Assembly (NCBI GenBank): GCA_964622545.1
Contig: CAZUQM010000008.1
Span: 154,735-218,734 of the forward strand
Direction of reading: 5' to 3'
DNA length: 64,000 nt
DNA from: JAFGLZ01 sp964622545
GTDB taxonomy: Bacteria > Planctomycetota > Phycisphaerae > UBA1845 > JAFGLZ01
The notes beneath the pieces were generated by a model. The model saw only the letters and a list, made by a program, of their open reading frames with translations, did no database searches and had not been told where the DNA came from. Shown one piece after another: positions 36,453-45,553 of the stretch. The number at the start of each line of letters is the position of its first letter. The stretch's first letter is position 1. The position numbers and the translations under genes are program-made.

Positions 36453-36648
36453 CCATCGTCTCCTTTGTTCGTGCTCTCGCCGATCGTTGCCGCCCGCGAC
36501 CGAGGTCGACAGATTCAACCGGCCGAGACGACCCACTTCCAAGTCATCGAGTCCTGGAGCCAATCCACGCTGGCGCATCGCGACTCGATCGCTTGGTCCG
36601 ATTTCCGCTTGCTGGCCTATGCGCGCAAGGTAGCGAACATGGGTGACT

Positions 36649-36676
36649 ATTGTAGGCGAACTCCCGCCGCTGTCCA
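36649..36676 (-). promoter_or_regulatory. Sigma-70-like promoter for the Gfo/Idh/MocA gene at 35034
   Basis: On the minus strand TGGACA (36676-36671), 16-bp spacer, TACAAT (36654-36649). Five of six bases fit the consensus in each hexamer. It implies a 5' leader of about 190 nucleotides, long enough for post-transcriptional control. Confidence 0.45.
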
Positions 36677-36719
36677 CACCTACTTCGACACAAGTGCTCG
36701 CCGCACCGTCGCGCGGGAC

Positions 36720-36748
36720 TGGTCATCGCCTGCGCGCCGGGCTAGACT
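36720..36748 (+). promoter_or_regulatory. Possible promoter of the phosphoesterase-esterase operon
   Basis: TGGTCA (36720-36725), 17-bp spacer, TAGACT (36743-36748). Four of six matches in each box, correct spacing, about 35 bases before the GTG start at 36790. Confidence 0.35.
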
Positions 36749-36789
36749 CCCGGCTCAAGTGAAAGGCTGAGGGGCCGGAGACCGTCCGC

Positions 36790-38601
36790 GTGACGATCAA
36801 GCAAGGGCAATCACCGAATCTGATGCTGTGGGCCGGCGTCCTCCTCGCCGGGGCCGCCGTGCCGTGCCGGGCGGGCCACCTCAAGGAGCCGTTCTATCGG
36901 TTGATCCAGGAGCGAGAGCTGCCGTGCCTGGCGGCCCGTCCCGCGTGGGCCGAGCCGAAGGGCCCGATGCTGTTCAGCTTCGCGTGGCTGGCGGATTTCC
37001 ATCTGACCCGGGCCAAGCTCGATCGGACCCAACAGGCCCTGCGGTACATCGACGAGCACCTCAAGCCGAGTTTCGTGGCCATCACCGGCGACAACAATGC
37101 CTACGCACCGCCGGTGGAGCGGGAGGGCAAGCCGGCGAGCGTGGGCTTGCGGAGGCACCTGTTCCTCAAGCGGTTCCTGGACGACCATCTGAGCACGCCC
37201 TATGTCCTCGTGCCCGGCGACAACTGGCCGCAGGAGTTCGAGAAGGTCTTCGGGGCCTTCCAATACAGCTTCAACTACGGTGGGATGCATTTCGTCTTCA
37301 CGGCGCTGGACCGCTGCACGTACGGCGTCGAGGGGCGGAGCGTCTTCGACGACGCCACGTGGACGTGGATGCGGGAGGATCTTGAGCGCCATGCGCAACA
37401 CCCGACGCTGATCCTCATGCACGAGACGGTCTTGCCCCCGTCGTTCCTCGACGCGGGGAGACTCCGCGCCCTGATCGCGGCAAGCCCGAACGTGCTCGCG
37501 CTGCTCTCCGGTCACGTGCACCTGGACCTGGACTTCGAGAACGACGACCTGCGGCAGATCATCTGCCCGAGCCTCGGCGAGAACGCGCGGCACGGCTTCA
37601 AGCTCGTGCGGGTGTATCCCACGGCCGTCCTCTTGCAGTCGATCGAGCTTCGGGAGGGCTGGTCGTCCTATCGGCCCGTACACCGCTGGAACCGGATCGA
37701 GATTCCCGAGGCCCTGCAGGGCACGCTACACAAGCCGAAGACGCGGACGTTGACGAAGGACGGCTACAGGGAGGTGCCGCCCCATCCGCGGCGGCATGAT
37801 CGCTCGTTGATGCGTCGCACGCCGGAACTCATCCGGCCGATGCTTGACTTCATGGCCCAGATGCCTCTTCATGGCAAGGTACGACCCCGCAAGATCGCAC
37901 AGAAGCCGAGCGCAGCACGCATGAGCGAGCCCTTCCTCGACAAGACGGTGACGCTGGCCGACGGGAGCACACGCCCCTACGTCGTCTTCGTCCCGAGGGC
38001 CTACGCGCCCGATCGCGCCTGGCCGGCCATCCTGTTCCTTCATGGCGCGGGCGAGCGTGGCACCGACAATCGGGGGCAGCTCCAGGTCGGCGTTGCGGCC
38101 GCCATCCGCAACCGCCTCGACCGGTTCGGCTTCATCACCGTTCTGCCGCAGTGCGCGCCCGATCCGGCCTGGTGGACCGACGAGTCGGAGAAGGCCTACG
38201 CCATGGCGGCTCTCAACAAGACGTGTCGCGAGTACCAGGTCGATCCGAAGCGGACGTACCTGACCGGTCTGAGCATGGGCGGCTACGGCACGTGGGCCCT
38301 GGCCGCGGATTACCCGACGACCTGGGCCGCCATCGCGCCGATCTGCGGCAAGGGCGTGCCCGCCACGGCCGGGGCGATCGCGCCCATCCCGTGCTGGTGC
38401 TTCCACGGGGCCGAGGACGCCACGGTGCCCGTCGAGCATTCGCGCGAGATGATCGAGGCGCTCCGCGCCGTCGGGGCCAAGCCCCGGTATACCGAGTATC
38501 CGGGCGTGGGTCACAACAGTTGGGACCGCGCCTACGACACCGAAGAGTTGTACGCCTGGCTGCTGAGCCACCGGCTCGGGGAGCCGGCCTCTGCGGATTG
38601 A
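36790..38601 (+). CDS. Exported fusion of calcineurin-like metallophosphoesterase and alpha/beta-hydrolase esterase
   Basis: 603 residues from a GTG at 36790 (GGAG upstream; ATG 36823 is an alternative that would also keep the signal peptide). The N-terminal half has the metallophosphoesterase ligands: Asp69-x-His71 (ADFH), GDN with Asp101/Asn102, MHET and GHVH with His242/His244. From about residue 380 a second enzyme begins, an esterase of the dienelactone-hydrolase/PHB-depolymerase/feruloyl-esterase group: GLSMGG with Ser495, Asp in EDATVP and His in GVGHNSW. It could remove phosphate and ester groups from the same polymer. Both active sites look complete. The gene is 32 bp upstream of the large unknown exported protein, most likely its operon partner. 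Confidence 0.87.
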   Translation: MTIKQGQSPNLMLWAGVLLAGAAVPCRAGHLKEPFYRLIQERELPCLAARPAWAEPKGPMLFSFAWLADFHLTRAKLDRTQQALRYIDEHLKPSFVAITGDNNAYAPPVEREGKPASVGLRRHLFLKRFLDDHLSTPYVLVPGDNWPQEFEKVFGAFQYSFNYGGMHFVFTALDRCTYGVEGRSVFDDATWTWMREDLERHAQHPTLILMHETVLPPSFLDAGRLRALIAASPNVLALLSGHVHLDLDFENDDLRQIICPSLGENARHGFKLVRVYPTAVLLQSIELREGWSSYRPVHRWNRIEIPEALQGTLHKPKTRTLTKDGYREVPPHPRRHDRSLMRRTPELIRPMLDFMAQMPLHGKVRPRKIAQKPSAARMSEPFLDKTVTLADGSTRPYVVFVPRAYAPDRAWPAILFLHGAGERGTDNRGQLQVGVAAAIRNRLDRFGFITVLPQCAPDPAWWTDESEKAYAMAALNKTCREYQVDPKRTYLTGLSMGGYGTWALAADYPTTWAAIAPICGKGVPATAGAIAPIPCWCFHGAEDATVPVEHSREMIEALRAVGAKPRYTEYPGVGHNSWDRAYDTEELYAWLLSHRLGEPASAD

Positions 38602-38633
38602 GACCGTGAACCCTACCTGGGAGGAGTGAACCC

Positions 38634-41531
38634 ATGACAAGCCGAGTTCTATGTGTGACCGCCCTCGTGCTGGCCTTCGCCGCGCCGAGCGTGCACGCCG
38701 ACGACGGGCTGCTCAGCGAAGCCGAGCTGCAGAAGCTCTATCTGGACGTGGTCGAGCTGACTGTGGACGTCTTCGAGCCGATCTGGAGCGTTGATCCCGA
38801 CGTGCCCAACGCGGGCCGGTACGACTTCCGGAAGTACGACACGTGGGGCCGGCCGTGGTACGACAACGTGATCACCGTGCCCGGGACGGGCCAGGTGATC
38901 TATTGCTACTCGGTCCTGCTCAACGAGACCGACAAGGAGGTCTTCGGGAAGCGCAAGCTCACGCGCGCCGAGATGCTCGACCGCTGCATCAAGAGCCTCC
39001 GCTGGTGCTGCCTGACCAGCGCGTATGTCGAGAACCCCTATCCGTTCCACCCGGTTGTGGACGCCCACAACTTTTACGACGGCAAACAGTGGCGTCGGAA
39101 GCTCGGCTACCGGGCCGACGAGGTCGGGTGGCTCAGCGTCGCGGCGGCCCGGCTGTGGGACAAGCTCGACGACGAGACCAAGGGCCTGATCGAGCAGGTC
39201 ATGATCGGCGGGGCCCAGCCCGAGCGGCTCGTGCGGTCGTGGCGGGCCGGCGGCCAGGGCGGCAACCATGATGTCGTCAAGCAGGACCTGTCCAGCACGA
39301 TCGGGGCGGCGTACCTCTTTCCCAAGCGCGACGATCATGCCAAGTACCAGGACATCATCCGCGGCAACGGCGTCGACCTGGTTGCGACCGTTCACGACCA
39401 GGCCTGCTCGGTCAAGGCCGACGGCAAGCCGATCCAGCAATGGTCGGCCGAGGGCGTCGAGCTGTATCGCAAGCAGAACAACGTGCCCGGATGGCGGCAG
39501 ATCTGGAACCTCTACCCCGACTACTCCAGCGACCACCACGGCTGGTGCCAGGTCTGGTACGGGTGCGATCTGATCTTCGAAGGCCGCATGTACATCGAGA
39601 TGCTCAGCCACGTCTACAAGAAGCCCGTGCCGCAGGTCTACACCTATCCGGGCAACGGTTTCGACGGCGTGCTGGAGTGGGTCAAGGACATCTGCCTGCC
39701 CGAGGGCGAGCCGGCCAGCATCCACGGCATGGAGTACGACGCCTACTACGGCTCGGGCCTGTTGGCCTATTGCTACGGGGCGCTGATCAAGAAGGATCCG
39801 GTCGCGGCGACGTTGGAGCAGCTCGCGGCCCAGCTCCTGACCGAGCACTCACACGCGGTGCGCCTCTACGACTACCACCGGAACTGCTACGCCAAGGCGG
39901 CGACGTGCTACTTGATGCACAAGATCCATGGGCCCGGCGCCAAGCCGTTGTCGTACGAGGAGGCCTGGCAGAAGCGCAACGGCAACACGCATTACGCCTG
40001 GCAGCAGGCGGTGGTGCACCGCTCGCCCAACACGTGGGCGTCGTGGACGTGGGGTACGATGAGTGCCCGCGGGCCGGGTCGGATGGCCGGCTTTGTCGTA
40101 CCCGCGCGGGGCGGCCAGGGCACCGAGGAACCCTTCGCGTACCTACTCGGCAACTCGCTCATCGGCTCGAAAACGGTCACGTGGAAGGGTGCCAAGCCCC
40201 CCGGCTTCTCGGCCGACCCGGTCTATCGCAACCAGCTCAGCGACGACGGGCTCGTGACGATCGGCACGGTGCCCGAGCCCGGCCTCGATCGCCATTATGC
40301 CTTCTTCGCCTTCGATCGCGGGCCCGTCGTGCTGTTCACGGCGTTCCGTGCCCATCACGACTGTTCCATGACCTTCCAGGGCGTGCCGATCTTCTTCTTC
40401 GTCCGCCCGAAGCTGACCAGCTCACGAACCTACTATGACGCCGCGGGTAACCAGCCGTTGGAGACCGCGGCCGAACGGACCTCCTCGTGGTGGTGCGTGG
40501 ACGACCGGCTCGGTATGGCCGTGCTCAGCAAGAGCCACAAGCAGCGGATCAAGCGCGTCGTCGGCAAGAACTGGGCCCGCACCGAGGCCTACAAGGACAA
40601 GGCCGATGCCATCTATACCGGCACGATCGACGCGGCCGACGTTAAGGCCGGTCAGTTCGGTGTGGACATGATCAGCGCGTACTACACCGAGACGCCTCAC
40701 GACCAGGTCAAGGCGGCCGCCGAGCGGCTCAAGCAGGGCAAGCTCGACCTGCCCGACGGGTGGAAGGGGGCGGTCGTGCCGGACGCACGGCATCCGGGAC
40801 GCGCGTTCCTGTGCATCGCCAACTTCGACGGTGCCGTCGACGAGCATACGTCGGGATTCTCGTTCGACCACGGTGCCCCCGTTCTCTCTCAGGAGCTGAT
40901 GATCGACGATACGACGGCCATCGGGCCGCTGAAGGTGGCCAGGCACGAAGCGATCCGCGACGAGCTCGACCTGTTCATCAAGGTGGTGGACAAGGGCCGG
41001 CCCGTCTTCGCCCGACGCGAGACGCGGTCGCGGTATCGGATCCGGCCGACGAGCACCGAGCCGACGCACCTGATGGTCTGCTACGCAGGCGCCCAGATCG
41101 ACACGATGGTCGTCACGGGTATCGGCCCGGACGGCAAGCCGCGTGACCGGGCCGTGGCGGGGTCATCCCTCGTCGGGTGCAAGCCGGTCGGGGTGACGCT
41201 CAACGGGCCGACGGTCATCGAGCTGCGGGGCGGGCCCTTCGCCGACACGACCGGCCCGGCCGTCGAGATCACCGACATCATCCACCGTCCCGACGGCGTG
41301 CTGGACGTGCGCGTCAGCGCGTCCGACCAGAGCGGTCTGGAGTCGGTCGTGCTGATGTGCGACGGCAAGCAGCTTGCCCGTCCCTCGGGCGGCGAGCTCC
41401 GGTGGTCGCACCGCGTCAAGGAAGGCGCCCACACGTTCGCGGCGATCGCGACCGACGCCTCGCCGGCCAAGAACCAGCGTACGAGCTTCAAGCGGACGGT
41501 GGTGGTGCATCGGCATCACGAGCGGCCGTAG
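38634..41531 (+). CDS. Large exported protein of unknown function, toroid-plus-sandwich lyase-like architecture
   Basis: 965 residues; ATG 38634 with GGAGGAG upstream, signal peptide cleaved after SVHA. Residues about 25-450 are helix-rich with many Trp, Tyr and His (GGQGGNHDVVKQD, YSSDHHGWCQVWYG, HGMEYDAYYGSG), resembling an alpha/alpha toroid. Residues about 470-850 look like stacked beta-sheets. This order recalls heparinase/chondroitinase-type polysaccharide lyases, and NHD plus Tyr could be catalytic there. A final Ig-like domain (about 865-965) follows. I do not recognise the family with certainty. Cotranscription with the esterase fusion suggests joint attack on an esterified polymer. 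Confidence 0.75.
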   Translation: MTSRVLCVTALVLAFAAPSVHADDGLLSEAELQKLYLDVVELTVDVFEPIWSVDPDVPNAGRYDFRKYDTWGRPWYDNVITVPGTGQVIYCYSVLLNETDKEVFGKRKLTRAEMLDRCIKSLRWCCLTSAYVENPYPFHPVVDAHNFYDGKQWRRKLGYRADEVGWLSVAAARLWDKLDDETKGLIEQVMIGGAQPERLVRSWRAGGQGGNHDVVKQDLSSTIGAAYLFPKRDDHAKYQDIIRGNGVDLVATVHDQACSVKADGKPIQQWSAEGVELYRKQNNVPGWRQIWNLYPDYSSDHHGWCQVWYGCDLIFEGRMYIEMLSHVYKKPVPQVYTYPGNGFDGVLEWVKDICLPEGEPASIHGMEYDAYYGSGLLAYCYGALIKKDPVAATLEQLAAQLLTEHSHAVRLYDYHRNCYAKAATCYLMHKIHGPGAKPLSYEEAWQKRNGNTHYAWQQAVVHRSPNTWASWTWGTMSARGPGRMAGFVVPARGGQGTEEPFAYLLGNSLIGSKTVTWKGAKPPGFSADPVYRNQLSDDGLVTIGTVPEPGLDRHYAFFAFDRGPVVLFTAFRAHHDCSMTFQGVPIFFFVRPKLTSSRTYYDAAGNQPLETAAERTSSWWCVDDRLGMAVLSKSHKQRIKRVVGKNWARTEAYKDKADAIYTGTIDAADVKAGQFGVDMISAYYTETPHDQVKAAAERLKQGKLDLPDGWKGAVVPDARHPGRAFLCIANFDGAVDEHTSGFSFDHGAPVLSQELMIDDTTAIGPLKVARHEAIRDELDLFIKVVDKGRPVFARRETRSRYRIRPTSTEPTHLMVCYAGAQIDTMVVTGIGPDGKPRDRAVAGSSLVGCKPVGVTLNGPTVIELRGGPFADTTGPAVEITDIIHRPDGVLDVRVSASDQSGLESVVLMCDGKQLARPSGGELRWSHRVKEGAHTFAAIATDASPAKNQRTSFKRTVVVHRHHERP

Positions 41532-41646
41532 GCTCGGCGCTTGCTTTGAGGGGCCTGGTTGTGACGGCGCTCTGCTGATGTGCGTGCGAGGTCGTGCCTC
41601 GGTTGTGCGTCGCCGGGGGGACGTAACCGTCGAGGCGAAGGAGTTT

Positions 41647-41775
41647 ACGGCAACGCTCCCTGACGGTCGCGTCTCGGTCAGGCGGAACGTTTACGTCTCC
41701 GAGCCGCCGCGTCACGGCTCCTGGACGGTCGCGTCGACGAGCCGCCGCGTTGTGGCTCGTGACCGTCGCGTGTCG
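41647..41775. repeat. Cluster of dispersed intergenic repeat units with hairpins
   Basis: 41647-41675 is the plus-strand copy of the 29-bp element at 9217-9245. The core GACGGTCGCGTC recurs near 41662 and 41723. GAGCC-GCCGCGTCAC-GGCTC (41701-41720) and GAGCC-GCCGCGTTGT-GGCTC (41739-41758) are two parallel stem-loops. The cluster fills the gap between two convergent genes (41531 and 41799), where it could stop transcription from both sides. Confidence 0.7.
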
Positions 41776-41798
41776 GCGTCGGCCGTTGCGATGGCGTG

Positions 41799-42935
41799 CT
41801 ACGTCTTCCCGTGGTTCTTGAAGAGGTAGAGCCCCTCCTTGCCGGGCGCGACGATGTCATTCCACCCGTTACCGTCGATGTCCTCGATCCAGAGGTAGAT
41901 GCCGGCGCCGCTGGCCTGGGTCGGCGGGCCGTAGTCGAGCGTGACGCGGTCGAACGAGCCGCCGTGGATCTCGAAGTAATACAGGCCGACGGGGTCGTTG
42001 GCACCGGGGTCCTTGCCGCAGTGGGCTCGATACCGCTTGCCGGTGATCAGTTCCACCTGTCCGTCGTTGTCGATGTCGTGCAGGCAGACGTCGTGGTACT
42101 GGCTCCGCTTCATGTCGATGTCGTGCCGCGTCCAGGTCCGCTTGCCGTCGGAGACCTTCTGCTCCATCCAATACAGGCCGTACGGGTGCGCGGCGCCGAC
42201 GATCAGGTCGGCCACCTTATCGCCGTTGACGTCGTGGACGAGGATCGGATTGCTTGCCGTGCCGAGCTTGAAGTCCTGATGGAAGGTCCATGGGCCCTTC
42301 AACGGCTCGGCTGGCGCCTCGAGCCAGCCGTCGGGGATGACCACGTCGCCTCGGCCGTCGCCGTTGACGTCGCCGAAGCCCATGCCGTGGCCGACGCCGC
42401 CCATCTTGATGACGTGCTTGGCGAACTTGCCCGTCCCCTTGCCGCGGCCGTCGCGGATGAGGCGATAGGCGATGACGTTTCCGCCGGCGTTGGGCAGGGC
42501 CTCGACGTGGCCGTCGCCGTCGACGTCCCAGAAGCGGATGGTCTCGATGTTGCCCGTCTTGTCGACGTCGTGGACCTTCCAGGGCTTGAGCTGGCCCTTG
42601 GGGTTTTCGCGCCATCGCAGGGTCTGGCCCCACCACCCGCCGGTGACGATGTCCACCCAGCCGTCGCCGTTGACGTCCATGGGATAATCGGAGAAGTCGT
42701 CGAAGTACTCGCCGGCCGGCTTGACCTCGCACATCTTGTGCGACGTCGTGAAGTCGGGGCCGACATACCAGTAGGCGCCGGAGACGATGTCGAGCTTGCC
42801 GTCCTTGTTGATATCGCACACGGACGCCGCCTCGTACGCGCGATCGCTGATCTTGATCCGCTCCCACTTGAGCGGCCCGTCGGCCCCGCACACCGTCGCG
42901 ACGAGAAACATCGCGGCCATCACTCGAATGATCAT
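41799..42935 (-). CDS. Exported FG-GAP/VCBS-repeat beta-propeller protein
   Basis: 378 residues; ATG 42935 has GGAGG seven to eight bases upstream and opens a short signal peptide. The body is seven blades, each with a calcium-binding-type loop of the D-x-N/D-x-D-G-x-x-D pattern: DINKDGKLD, DVNGDGWVD, DVDGDGHVE, DVNGDGRGD, DVNGDKVAD, DIDNDGQVE, DIDGNGWND. This fold is integrin-alpha-like and binds ligands, often glycans, at the surface. No catalytic fusion. Confidence 0.9.
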   Translation of the reverse strand: MIIRVMAAMFLVATVCGADGPLKWERIKISDRAYEAASVCDINKDGKLDIVSGAYWYVGPDFTTSHKMCEVKPAGEYFDDFSDYPMDVNGDGWVDIVTGGWWGQTLRWRENPKGQLKPWKVHDVDKTGNIETIRFWDVDGDGHVEALPNAGGNVIAYRLIRDGRGKGTGKFAKHVIKMGGVGHGMGFGDVNGDGRGDVVIPDGWLEAPAEPLKGPWTFHQDFKLGTASNPILVHDVNGDKVADLIVGAAHPYGLYWMEQKVSDGKRTWTRHDIDMKRSQYHDVCLHDIDNDGQVELITGKRYRAHCGKDPGANDPVGLYYFEIHGGSFDRVTLDYGPPTQASGAGIYLWIEDIDGNGWNDIVAPGKEGLYLFKNHGKT

Positions 42936-43095
42936 CAGACTTCCTCCGTTCGCACGTATCGCCAGAAGGGCGATGGGCTCGCAATGGCGTTGCCCTCGTC
43001 CAACCCCGGCAACCCGGTTGCTGCCGTAGGGCCAAGAGGTCACCTCCATTCCTTTTACAGCCGTCCGATGCGTGCTTCAAGCCACGGTCCTCCGG

Positions 43096-43167
43096 GAGGC
43101 GCGCCTCTGGTGCTGCTGGTGAGCGGCAGGACGCTGATCTTTGGCCGGTCGTGCCATCCGCTATAAT
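43096..43167 (+). promoter_or_regulatory. Perfect TATAAT box before the Tat-exported glycoside-hydrolase-like gene
   Basis: TATAAT at 43162-43167 with TTTGGC at 43140-43145 (16-bp spacer). A 12-bp palindrome, GAGGCGCGCCTC (43096-43107), lies 33 bp upstream of the -35 box and could be an operator. Leader of about 55 bases to the ATG at 43227. Confidence 0.4.
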
Positions 43168-43226
43168 GCGCGGCGACGGCAAGGGCACGGTCTTCTCCGT
43201 TGCGCGGGTAAAGGAAAGGAGCTGGC

Positions 43227-45443
43227 ATGACCGACTCCCTGTCACGACGGGACGTCTTGCGTGGCGCGCTGGGCGCCGCGGCCGTGGGCGCTGTTTCGCA
43301 AGCGGCCGAAGCAGACGAGCCATCGCCCCACCAAGCACCCTCGGACGGCGGCCCGCCCTGGTACCGATCTCTCCTGGTCGGGATCGAGTGGGGCCCCACG
43401 GGCGCGAACGATCACGACGCCGTCTACATGTCCAAGGCGACCGGCAAGCAGATCATTGATCACATGGTTCAAGCGAGAGCCGAGTACGCCGTCGTGTTCA
43501 TGAAGGATTTCGCCTTCGCCTACTACCCCTCGAGGGTGGCCCGACGGTGTCCCGCCCTCGGTGAGCGTGACCTGCTGCAAGAGTGCATCGACGCGGCCAA
43601 GCCGCACGGCATGCCTGTGGTAGCCTACTGCCAGGTCCAATACGACACGCGGACCTACGATGAGCATCCCGAGTGGCGGATGAAGGACCACACGGGTAAG
43701 GACGTGCCGGGGCGGCTGTGCTACACGTCGGGCTATCTCGAGTTCATCAAGAAGGTTGCGGCCGAGATGATGGCCTACGACATCCAGGGCTTTCATGTCG
43801 ACATGCTCGACTTCGGCTTCGGGGAGCCCTACGGGTGTTGGTGTCCGACCTGCCGGACCTTGTTCAAGAAGCGCTACGGCGTGGCCATGCCTGACGGCGT
43901 GACGTGGGACGAGACGTGGGACAAGATGTTGACCTTTCGCTGCAATTCGAACGCGGCCTTCTGCCGCGAGCTCGACGCTTTCGTGAAGTCTCACAGGCCG
44001 AAGCTCTCGGTCGACTTCAACTATCACGGCTACCCCCCGTTCAATTGGGTGGAAGGTCAGCGGCCCGGTCAACACGCCCAGAACGGCGATTTCGTCACGG
44101 CCGAGGGGTTGCCCTTCAAGTTCGGGCACTACAACCCCAGCCTCCTGACGCGGTTCATGTTTGGTGCAAGGCCCGACGGCAACGTCCAGAGCGTCACGTC
44201 GCGGTCGGTCTTCGACTACCACGATGTCACGGTCCGGCCCACGGCGGACCTGTCGTGGGAGGTCTTCACGTACCTATCCCACGGCGCCCAATGCACCATC
44301 GTGGACAAGGCCGATTACGACGGCAGGCTCGATCCGACCGTATACGATCGCATCGGCGAGATCTTCTCCGAGGCGCGGGACAAGCGAGCCACGTTCGGCC
44401 ATCCACCCATCCAGGACGTCGGCCTGTACTACTCGTCGCGTAGCCGCGACTGGTACGGACGCTCGGAGCCCGCGACGTACATGCGGGGCTTCTGGGGCGC
44501 TCACAAGGCACTGGTCCAACTCCACATCCCGTTTGGCATCCTCACCGACGATACCGTGACGGCCGATCGACTGGCGCAGTTTCCCGTTGTCTATGTTCCC
44601 AACGCAACCATTCTGAGCGACCTCGAGATCGAGCGACTCACAGCGTACGTTGAGGCCGGCGGCCGACTTCTGCTGACGGGGCTTACCGGTCTGTGCGACG
44701 CGCGAGGCGCTCTCCTGAAGGACCCGCCCTTCGCGCACCTGATCGGGGCAAGGCTCGAGCGTGTGCTGACCGGACACGATGACAACTACGTGAGGCTGCC
44801 CTCCGGCCCCAAGGACAGCGAGTTGGCCCGGCTGGCCGATGGATTGCCGACCAACGTGCCGATACTGACGTGGGGCCCGATCGCGATCATGAAGCCCGCC
44901 GATGCGATGGCGTATGGTCAACTCATGGTCGCTCATCGCACGAAGGACAACCCGTGGACCTGGCGGATGTCGGCCGACAAGGCGGTCGGCCCGGCCGTGC
45001 TCCTTCGGAAGCTCGGCAAGGGACAGGTCATGACGCTGCCGTGCTCGCCGGACGCCGCCTATGCGGGTGACTACCGCATGCCCGAACACCGCATTCTGCT
45101 GGGGAATTGCGTCAAGGTCCTACGACCCAAACCCGCGGTGACGGTTCAGGCCCCGCTCAACGTCGAAAGCATCATGACGCGGGAGGAGAAGCGCCGCCGC
45201 ATCTACATCCATCTCGTGGCGTTCTTCGGCCCACCTACCCATGCTGCCGAGCCGTTCCCTCAGGGGAACCGTGTCTTGCCGGCGCTGATGGAAGAGCCGG
45301 GCCTCTATGATGCCCAGATCACGTGCCGCTACGACGTTCACAAGGTGCGTGCCCACCACGCCGACACGCAGATAAGGCGGCAAGGCCGGCGGATCGGCGT
45401 TCGAGTTGCGCGACCGCACGAGGTCGTGATGCTCGATGTCTGA
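43227..45443 (+). CDS. Tat-exported glycoside-hydrolase-like protein (GHL6/GH42-trimerisation type)
   Basis: 738 residues; ATG 43227 with AAAGGAG upstream. SRRDVLRGALGAAAVG is a twin-arginine signal. Residues about 45-380 form a TIM barrel like the hypothetical glycoside hydrolase family GHL6: GFHVDMLDFGFGEPYGCWC after strand 4 carries the Asp/Glu candidates. A CPTC-containing loop follows (CWCPTC), perhaps a metal site. Residues about 430-640 look like a beta-galactosidase trimerisation (glutamine-amidotransferase-like) domain (VVYVPNATILSDLEIERLTAYVEAGGRLLLTG). Substrate unknown; alpha-fucosidase-like or beta-galactosidase-like activities are possible. Tat export suggests that a bound metal is inserted in the cytoplasm. 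Confidence 0.8.
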   Translation: MTDSLSRRDVLRGALGAAAVGAVSQAAEADEPSPHQAPSDGGPPWYRSLLVGIEWGPTGANDHDAVYMSKATGKQIIDHMVQARAEYAVVFMKDFAFAYYPSRVARRCPALGERDLLQECIDAAKPHGMPVVAYCQVQYDTRTYDEHPEWRMKDHTGKDVPGRLCYTSGYLEFIKKVAAEMMAYDIQGFHVDMLDFGFGEPYGCWCPTCRTLFKKRYGVAMPDGVTWDETWDKMLTFRCNSNAAFCRELDAFVKSHRPKLSVDFNYHGYPPFNWVEGQRPGQHAQNGDFVTAEGLPFKFGHYNPSLLTRFMFGARPDGNVQSVTSRSVFDYHDVTVRPTADLSWEVFTYLSHGAQCTIVDKADYDGRLDPTVYDRIGEIFSEARDKRATFGHPPIQDVGLYYSSRSRDWYGRSEPATYMRGFWGAHKALVQLHIPFGILTDDTVTADRLAQFPVVYVPNATILSDLEIERLTAYVEAGGRLLLTGLTGLCDARGALLKDPPFAHLIGARLERVLTGHDDNYVRLPSGPKDSELARLADGLPTNVPILTWGPIAIMKPADAMAYGQLMVAHRTKDNPWTWRMSADKAVGPAVLLRKLGKGQVMTLPCSPDAAYAGDYRMPEHRILLGNCVKVLRPKPAVTVQAPLNVESIMTREEKRRRIYIHLVAFFGPPTHAAEPFPQGNRVLPALMEEPGLYDAQITCRYDVHKVRAHHADTQIRRQGRRIGVRVARPHEVVMLDV

Positions 45444-45483
45444 GATTATCCAATCCGTGCCGCGGCGTCGTGGCGGCTCGGAC

Positions 45484-45512
45484 TTGGCCCGTCCGCGCGC
45501 TCCGCGTATGAT
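45484..45512 (+). promoter_or_regulatory. Sigma-70-like promoter of the tldD-tldE operon
   Basis: TTGGCC (45484-45489), 17-bp spacer, TATGAT (45507-45512). The -10 fits at five of six positions and the leader would be about 35 bases. Confidence 0.5.
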
Positions 45513-45553
45513 CGCGTCATGAAGGGCCCCTTTGTGCCCCCTGGAGATCCGAC

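Larger units (their letters stand above)
36453..36789. other. Divergent intergenic region with promoters on both strands
   Basis: 337 bp between the Tat-lipoprotein gene and the phosphoesterase-esterase gene. Two facing promoter-like sites (annotated) sit near its plus-strand gene end. No small gene or repeat was seen in the remaining sequence. Confidence 0.45.
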
